From positions 1 to 12,500 of the forward strand of contig JAFLJL010004398.1 in assembly GCA_018398815.1 (NCBI GenBank): DNA of 12,500 bases. Reading direction: 5' to 3'. The notes under the pieces are model-generated. The model was given only the letters and a program-made list of their open reading frames with translations, did no database searches and was not told where the DNA came from. Both the position numbers and the translations under genes were made by a program. Below are positions 7,686 through 12,500 of this stretch, piece by piece (position 1 is the stretch's first letter; the number at the start of each line of letters is the position of its first letter). The DNA is from Conus ventricosus. Taxonomy: Eukaryota; Mollusca; Gastropoda; Neogastropoda; Conidae.

Positions 7686-8708
7686 TCAGCTGCGATTGGA
7701 CAGTGAAGGTTCACCTGCCTCTGCGTACAGGCTGTACACAGGGGTGGTGCGGAACGCTCCAAGACAGAGACGAAGCCCTTGATGGTGGATAGGGTCCAAG
7801 AGTTTGAGGTAAGATGATCTTGCGGAGCCGTACACAGCACAACCGTAGTCCAGTTTAGAACGGACCAGGGCTCTGTAGAGGTGCAACAAAGTTTTCTTAT
7901 CAGCGCCCCAGTCGGTGTGTGCTACGACCCGCAGAATATTCAGTGCCTTTTGGCAAGCAGTTTTGAGATTTTTAATATGGCTGAGAAAGTTAAGTTTTTG
8001 GTCAAAAATGACTCCCAGAAATTTGGCCTCTTTAACAGCTAGAATGGGAGATTTCCCTACTTGAAGTTCCGGATCTGGAAAAAACTGACGGAAGTTATGG
8101 AAGTGAATACATTGGGTTTTTGTAGCAGAAAAGGTGAAACCGTTTTCATCCGCCCATCGATGGATTTTATCTACGCAAAGCTGGAGCCTGCGCTGGACAC
8201 TCGGGTACAGGCTTCCAGTTGCGTAGACAGCAAAATCATCCACAAACAATGAGCAGTCTGAACCCTGCTGAACTGATTTCACAATGTTGTTGATTTTAAT
8301 ACTAAAGAGGGCAGGAGACAGTATGCTCCCCTGGGGAACACCCAACTCCTGCTCGTGGACATCAGAGAGAGTGGTGCCAACCCGGACCTGAAACTGTCGT
8401 TCTGCCAAAAAATTTTGAATAAAAAGAGGAAGATGACCTCGAAAACCCAGATCGTGGAGATCATGAAGTATCCCCGACTTCCAGGTGGTATCGTAGGCCT
8501 TCTCCAAGTCAAAGAAAATTGCCACTGCATGCTGTCTGTTTAAAAAAGCGTTCCTAAGTGTAGATTCCAGACGAATCAAATGGTCAACTGTACTACGATG
8601 TTTGCGGAAACCACACTGTTCTTTCGCCAAAAGGCCATCGGTTTCGAGTTTCCACATGAGCCTAGCATTGACCATTTTCTCCATCAGTTTACAGACACAG
8701 CTGGTCAA
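7686..8708 (-). pseudogene. ORF2 reverse transcriptase core, longest open segment
   Basis: This uninterrupted 340-codon stretch holds RT motifs from the fingers to the thumb: CGFRKHRSTVDHL at residues 32-44, motif A with Asp67 and Asp73, GVPQGSILSP at 123-132, FVDD at 155-158, FLGVIFDQKL further on and LVRSKLDYGC in the thumb. The first methionine is internal. The conserved NYRPIALTS block is cut by a one-base deletion that puts a TAG right after NYRP at about 8713. The 3' end shifts after the AEAGEPSL sequence into the frame of the next segment. Confidence 0.9.
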
Positions 8709-10241
8709 AGCTATGGACGGTAGTTAGATGGATTAGAAAGATCTTTTCCAGGTTTGGGGATGGGAATAATGAGGGCTGTCCGCCAAGAGGGTGGAAAGCA
8801 ACCTGTAGTCCACACGTGGTTGTATACCTGTAACAGGATGTTCAGACCTTCTTGCGGAAGATGTTTCAATAGTTGATAATGTATGTCATCTATACCTGGA
8901 GAGGAATCGCTGCAAGAGAGTAAGGCAGATTTCAGCTCGTTTAATGTAAAAGGAAGATTGTAGTCTTCCATGTTGTCGGATGAAAAGTTGCAGGGAGATT
9001 TTTCTTTTAGGGCTTTGTGTTTGACAAAAGTGACTGATTTATTAGAAGAGGAGGAATTCTTTTCAATGGTTGAAGCAAGCAGATTAGCAACTGCTTTCTT
9101 CTCTGTTATTAAAGAATCTGAAAACTTGAGATGGTTCACAGTGGGACAGGTGTTCTTCCCTTGATTTTCTTAATGATGTTCCACACTTTTTTTCTAGAAG
9201 TTTTTGATGTCAGCCTGGAGCAGAAGCTTCTCCAGGACCGACGTTTACTGATTTTAAAAGTGTGTCTAGATTTAGCACGGAGTTTTTGATGGGCTCGAGC
9301 GTTGGGACCCGAAGGTCGTTGGTATACCTGACGCTGAGCCCGTTTTCGAACTTTGGAAATTTGTTGGCAGTCTGAATCAAACCAGGTGTTTTTGGCATTT
9401 GTAGTTTATCGGAAGACACTGGAATACAAGCTTTAGCACACTTGATCACAGTGTTAGTCAGTGATTCAGCTGGGTCCGGACTCTGAAGAAAGTCAGTGTC
9501 CTGGAATTCTTTAGAAATAGTGGTTGCGAATAGATCCCAGTTTGCTTTCTTGTAATTTAGATGTTGAGAAACAGAGACGTGTTCAGTTATTACAGGTTGT
9601 AGAAGGACAGGGAAATGGTCACTTCCGTGCAGATCGTCATGGACAGACCACTCATAGTCCAGGACCAGCGAGGGGTCACAAACCGACAAATCTAAACACG
9701 AAAGTGAACCAGTGGAAGAGTGGAGGTAAGTTGCAGATCCGTCATTCAGACAACACCAAATCCAAGTCTGAAAGGACATCTTCAATCAGCAGACCTCTGG
9801 TGACATACCGGCACTACCCCAAAGAGGGTTGTGACCGTTAAAGTCACCCAACAGCAAAAAGGGTCGAGGAAGTTCTCCTATCAGACTGACAAGGTCCTGA
9901 CGACAAACCGGGACAGAAGTGGAAGATAAAGGGAACAGAGTGTCACAGTCTTGTAGAGAGTGACTCTCGCAGCTACAGCCTGAAGGGAGGTAGACAAAGT
10001 GACAGGACTATACAACAAAGTTTTGTGTAGGAGAAGGGCAACACCGCCCGACAATCCCAACGTGGATGTTGTGCAGGTTTTGAAGTATATTAAAGCCAGA
10101 AAGAGTAAAGGTCTTCTGGCTTTGAATTTGGGTTTCCTGAAGAGCCACGACGGAAGGTTTTATAGATCGACACAGAAGCTGCAGCTCCTCAAAGTTGGAA
10201 TTTAGTCCATGGATATTCCAATGGAATATTGTACTATCCAT

Positions 10242-10323
10242 GGTGCAGAGGGCGAAAAGGAGAGAGATCAGGTCATCTCCTCATCAGCATCTGCGGCCAA
10301 TGGAGTGAACTTATTTTTTAGTT
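10242..10323 (-). other. Gap between ORF1 and ORF2
   Basis: A stretch of about 80 nt separates the ORF1 stop from the ORF2 start. ORF2 has no overlap with ORF1, so translation would need reinitiation or internal entry, as in other two-ORF LINEs. Confidence 0.6.
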
Positions 10324-10381
10324 TCACTGGACTGGTTGGTCTTTGGACCCGCTGGCAGACTTGCCCGCAGGTGACAAAGGC

Positions 10382-10429
10382 CTGGATTTTGGAGATGGTG
10401 GAGGTCTGGATTTGGGAGATGGTGGAGGT
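10382..10429 (-). repeat. Two tandem 24-bp units in ORF1
   Basis: The units 10382-10405 and 10406-10429 differ at one base. They encode the repeated Pro-Pro-Pro-Ser-Pro-Lys-Ser-Arg octapeptide near the C-terminus of ORF1. Length variation between copies is likely. Confidence 0.85.
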
Positions 10430-10453
10430 TTTGTCCTAATCTCCACCATCTCC
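10415..10453. repeat. 13-bp perfect hairpin in ORF1
   Basis: GGAGATGGTGGAG (10415-10427) and CTCCACCATCTCC (10441-10453) are exact reverse complements with a 13-nt loop. A second partner, a 14-bp match, lies at 10390-10403, so two alternative hairpins share the same right arm. Confidence 0.85.
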
Positions 10454-11600
10454 ACACTGGGTGGAACTCCCTTGCCCGCACGGGCACTGGACAGAGGAGT
10501 TCGAGGTGCTGGGTTTTTTAATCTGCCCAGCAGCAGATGTTGTAGACTGCTGGGCAGTCTGAGGGGTGGCGGATTTTTTGCCTCCACCAGGGCAGTCACT
10601 TTGGTTTGGAAGGTGGTGGACCTGCTACCACCAGAACTGACAGATCTTACTTGCAATGTTTTCGAAAACATGAATTCATCAGTCTGGCAGCAGACTGACC
10701 GAGTAGAAACTGTGGGAACCTTCTTAACAGCCGAAGCGTAGGAAGAAGCTGTCGGCGTCTGACTGCCCACAACCTGTTTCCGGGCTTCAAAAAAAGAGAT
10801 CTTCTTTTCCGTTTTGACTCGTTGTATAGCAGATTCCTGAATCCAAGAAGGACAATTTCGGGAAGAGGAGGGATGGTCGCCACCGCAGTTAGCACAATGT
10901 GCCAGATCATGACACGGCCCATCATGGGTTGCCTTGCAGCAAATACCACACACCTCCCGCCCAGAACAGCGGTCCCTGACATGGCCAAACTTCTGGCACC
11001 TGAAGCACCTCAACGGGGACGGAACATATAACTCAACCCGGACATTCAGGTAGCCGACTTTGATGACCGGAGGCAGCACAGGGTTGCAGAATGTCAGAAA
11101 GAGGGTGTTGGTGGCCACTCTTTCTGCACCCTTCTTTACTGTCACCCTGCGCACCTCCGTCACACCCTGGGACGCCAGCTCCGATTTAATTTCTGCTTCC
11201 GAGACACCAGATAAATCCCTGCAGCGAATCACGCCTTTTGATGAATTAATTGTTTGTGGGGAGTTACTCTGATCTCCCTGTCCACTAATTTTGTTGCCTT
11301 CAGCAGCTGGTCAGATTGTTTCTGTGATTTACACTCAATAAGGAACGAGCCATTTCGTAAACCTCTTGATGGACCGAGGGTCCACCTGCCAAACCTTGAA
11401 AGCCCTTTTGTATGGCAAAAGGGCTCAGAGCTGAAAGGGGTCGTTCCTGCTCCGTCCCCTCCATCACGAGCCAGGAAGCCCAAAAACCTGTCTTCTGTCT
11501 CACTTCTGTATCAGAATCACTATCTGTTTGACCATCCCCTGAAATAGGGGACGCTGACTTCCTCTTCCTTTTGGGGGGAATTGTTTTTGGAAAAAGCCAT

Positions 11601-12350
11601 ATTTAGTGTAGTATGATTCACTCTCCCTTACCCACCCACCTTGGAGTCCAACTAAGGGGCCAGGGCCAAGAAACCAATGTCTTGACCCCTTCCAGGCTTC
11701 GGAGAGACATACGACAAACAGAAGCAACTAACCCCATCCCCCCTGATCATGCTCAACTCCCGGGGACAGAGAGCTGAGCACTGCAGGGTTCACATGGCCA
11801 GCAGGGGAACTGCTGTCTTGACCCAGCCCCAAGAAGGGGAGCCGATTAGTACACCCGGGCCAAAGTGTACTCCCTGTCTAGGAGAGGTCCGAGCCAAAGT
11901 GATGTGTTTGAGAGCACAGGCCTCCTCAAGCACTGGCCCCTCTCAATCACCAGGACCTCATTCCCCTCCGACACAGGTCGCACCGCACGGCAAACACGGC
12001 GGATCTTAAGGAGACCACAGAGAGAAAAGGAGTGTGAAAAGAAGACTGAAGGGGAGACGAAGAAAGAAAAGGGCCAAATAAGGGAGGCAGAAAACAAGAA
12101 AAGGAGAAAGGCGGGTTACTCTTAGTCAGGATCCTCACCCTTAGCCTATCTGACATGGGAAGCCCTACCCGGGGCATCAACTCCTTACCACGTTACGCTT
12201 AGGCCAAACAGCATCTGCACCTCTCAGGCCTAGAAGCAGTATGAAAAAAACAGCCTATCTTCAAGTATTGATGCCCCCGCCAGCAGAGCCTAAGGGATCA
12301 CTGGACCACGCAAACCCTCCGACCACGACAAGGTCGTACCCCCCGGAGGG
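11601..12350 (-). other. 5'UTR of LINE C
   Basis: About 750 nt lie upstream of ORF1 on the sense strand. No protein motif is visible and the short open frames on either strand are not supported. A purine-rich stretch on the + strand (about 12009-12115) is pyrimidine-rich in the sense RNA. A nested inverted repeat opens the element at 12350. The region would be expected to hold the internal promoter, but I cannot point to specific sites. Confidence 0.75.
12294..12350 (-). ncRNA. 5'-terminal structured RNA, possible HDV-like ribozyme
   Basis: The first seven bases of the element, CCCTCCG (12350-12344), pair with CGGAGGG (12321-12315). Inside lie two alternatives: ACC/GGT (12334-12332 with 12324-12322) or ACGAC/GTCGT (12337-12333 with 12329-12325). 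GGGGT (12342-12338) can also pair with ATCCC (12298-12294) beyond the outer stem. A 7-bp terminal stem, a short inner stem and a pseudoknotted second stem resemble the P1-P3-P2 layout of HDV-like ribozymes, known at the 5' ends of several LINE groups. Against this, I see no clear P4 and the expected catalytic C region (around CCAGTG, 12304-12299) is only a partial match. The pairing is seen; the ribozyme role is a hypothesis. Confidence 0.3.
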
Positions 12351-12363
12351 AATATACCAGTTA
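12351..12363. repeat. Target-site duplication of LINE C, right copy
   Basis: This AATATACCAGTTA is identical to 6315-6327 and directly abuts the 5' terminal base of LINE C at 12350. Confidence 0.95.
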
Positions 12364-12402
12364 ATACTACAATAAAAAAAGATGGGGCATATATACTAAT
12401 AT

Positions 12403-12416
12403 AGGCTGTACAGCCT
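12403..12416. repeat. 14-bp perfect palindrome
   Basis: AGGCTGTACAGCCT is its own reverse complement. It probably forms the 3' hairpin of LINE B RNA. Confidence 0.85.
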
Positions 12417-12432
12417 CAACTGAAGTCAGCCC

Positions 12433-12450
12433 CTACTACTACTACTACTA
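12433..12450 (+). repeat. (CTA)6 tail of LINE B
   Basis: Six CTA units are followed by imperfect ones. The position right after the hairpin fits a 3' terminal microsatellite of a CR1-like LINE. Confidence 0.85.
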
Positions 12451-12463
12451 TTGCTACTGCTAG

Positions 12464-12500
12464 TGTTATATCAATGTTCTGATGAAAAGTGGCAGAATAC
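12464..12500. other. Flanking DNA, nothing recognised
   Basis: These are the last bases of the window, beyond the presumed end of LINE B. Confidence 0.5.

Larger units (their letters stand above)
6552..10241 (-). pseudogene. LINE C ORF2: endonuclease, reverse transcriptase, RNase H
   Basis: The start is ATG at 10241-10239 (MDSTIFHWNIHGL), the usual N-terminus of an APE endonuclease. Endonuclease: WNIHGL, LQET (catalytic Glu), LCSLYLP, LLGDFNGHNPLWGS (about 9865-9820) and GSDHFPVLL (about 9635-9609). Linker: 9600-9140. RT: NYRP at about 8725; motif A FFDLEKAYD (8516-8490); motif B GVPQGSILSP (8342-8313); motif C FVDD (8246-8235). RNase H: VFTDGS with Asp near 7347, SAELTAL with Glu near 7239, LVLSDS with Asp near 7167, and WVPGHVGIGGNE with VDRLA (7048-6998). 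C-terminus: CIPC-x7-H-x4-C (6728-6678). The stop follows at 6552. Breaks include frameshifts near 10025, 9930, 9800, 9370, 8712, 7690 and the T run at about 7100. All catalytic residues appear intact, but no continuous protein can be made. Confidence 0.92.
10324..11600 (-). pseudogene. LINE C ORF1: RNA-binding protein with three CCHC knuckles
   Basis: The chosen start is ATG at 11600-11598 (MAFSKNNSP). A one-base slip in a C6 run near 11575 moves into the frame of PKRKRKSASPISGDGQTD. A basic and acidic N-tail is followed by WLVMEGTEQERPLSALSP and FAIQKGFQGLAG. Two more shifts (near 11380 and 11232) lead through NGSFLIECKSQKQSDQLLKA and VIRCRDLSGVSEAEI, an RRM-like region. Three zinc knuckles follow at 11007-10852: CFRCQKFGHVRDRC (CX2CX4HX4C), CGICCKATHDGPC (CX2CX4HX3C) and CANCGGDHPSSSRNC (CX2CX3HX6C). 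The C-terminal third is low-complexity, Pro/Ser-rich, ending PPPSPKSR-type repeats. In this family ORF1 coats the element RNA. The stop is TGA at 10326-10324. Confidence 0.88.
6328..12350 (-). mobile_element. LINE C: full-length I/Nimb-like non-LTR retrotransposon
   Basis: This is a complete but mutated LINE of about 6.0 kb, with both ends set by an exact 13-bp duplication of LINE B sequence. In sense (minus) order it has a 5'UTR (12350-11601), ORF1 with three CCHC knuckles (11600-10324), an 81-nt gap, ORF2 with APE endonuclease, RT, RNase H and a terminal CCHC (10241-6552), then a 224-nt 3'UTR ending in a GATAA-type tail. An RNase H domain in ORF2 together with this ORF1 type is characteristic of the I superfamily, including Nimb-like elements of molluscs. 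It has at least eight single-base frame breaks but all catalytic motifs are readable, so it is probably young relative to LINE B. No promoter can be seen directly; this class normally relies on an internal 5'UTR promoter. Confidence 0.92.
12364..12463 (+). mobile_element. LINE B, right part: end of ORF, 3'UTR and tail
   Basis: The last codons of LINE B read NTTIKKDGAYILI across the insertion point and stop at TAG, 12402-12404. The stop overlaps a 14-bp perfect palindrome (12403-12416), followed by about 16 bases and (CTA)6 with degenerate units to about 12463. A short 3'UTR with a hairpin and microsatellite tail is typical for CR1/L2-like LINEs and closes the element interrupted at 6327. Confidence 0.82.

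Noticed and set aside
7359..7706. 115-residue + strand protein
   Set aside because: It is antisense to the RNase H part of ORF2, which has clear catalytic motifs on the minus strand.
10343..10741. Gly/Asp-rich 132-residue protein on the + strand
   Set aside because: It is the antisense of the Pro/Ser-rich end of ORF1; repeats in ORF1 create the open frame.
11749..12180. Small proteins in the LINE C 5'UTR on either strand
   Set aside because: No motif, no agreement between overlapping frames, and the region lies between the element's 5' end and the ORF1 start.
12294..12350. Confident annotation as an HDV-like ribozyme
   Set aside because: The terminal stem is convincing, but P4 and the active-site segment are not clear from one copy, so it is given only as a low-confidence feature and a finding.
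1..12500. Prokaryotic defence system, prophage or operon
   Set aside because: No bacterial gene organisation is present; SINE, APE-type LINEs, microsatellites and frameshifted copies point to an animal genome.

Overview
The window looks like repeat-dense DNA from an animal nucleus, most likely an invertebrate. A mollusc is my guess, from the style of the LINE families and the tRNA-derived SINE; this is inference, not proof. I find no host protein-coding gene. There is no bacterial organisation, no Shine-Dalgarno pattern and no operon. Nearly everything interpretable is a retroelement in some stage of decay, with simple repeats between.

Layout, left to right. Positions 1-345 hold a frameshifted + strand fragment of a retroelement-like protein tail. 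Positions 369-690 hold a tRNA-derived SINE with recognisable A and B boxes. After a (CT)n tract comes LINE A (+, about 970-4165), a 5'-truncated non-LTR element with part of an APE-type endonuclease and a broken reverse transcriptase. LINE A is split by a ~0.7 kb minus-strand retroposon-like insert (about 3251-3956) that ends in a (GAA)5 tail. A gene-free stretch with (CT)n and (CG)n(CA)n microsatellites follows. LINE B (+, CR1-like, 5'-truncated) starts near 4891.

The main feature is LINE C, an apparently full-length minus-strand element at 6328-12350. It is flanked by an exact 13-bp direct repeat (6315-6327 and 12351-12363). It has, in order, a ~750-nt 5'UTR, ORF1 with three CCHC zinc knuckles, and ORF2 with APE endonuclease, reverse transcriptase, RNase H and a C-terminal CCHC. 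It ends in a short 3'UTR with a GATAA-type tail. This layout fits the RNase H-bearing I/Nimb-like group of LINEs. Removing LINE C and one repeat copy rejoins LINE B: its reading frame continues across the join to a TAG at 12402-12404, followed by a perfect palindrome and a (CTA)6 tail.

The most interesting signals are the clean nested insertion, a nested inverted repeat that begins exactly at the 5' terminal nucleotide of LINE C (possibly a self-cleaving ribozyme of HDV-like type, unproven), a 13-bp perfect hairpin inside ORF1, and the unidentified (GAA)-tailed insert in LINE A. All coding regions carry frameshifts or stops, so none of these copies is likely to be autonomous now.
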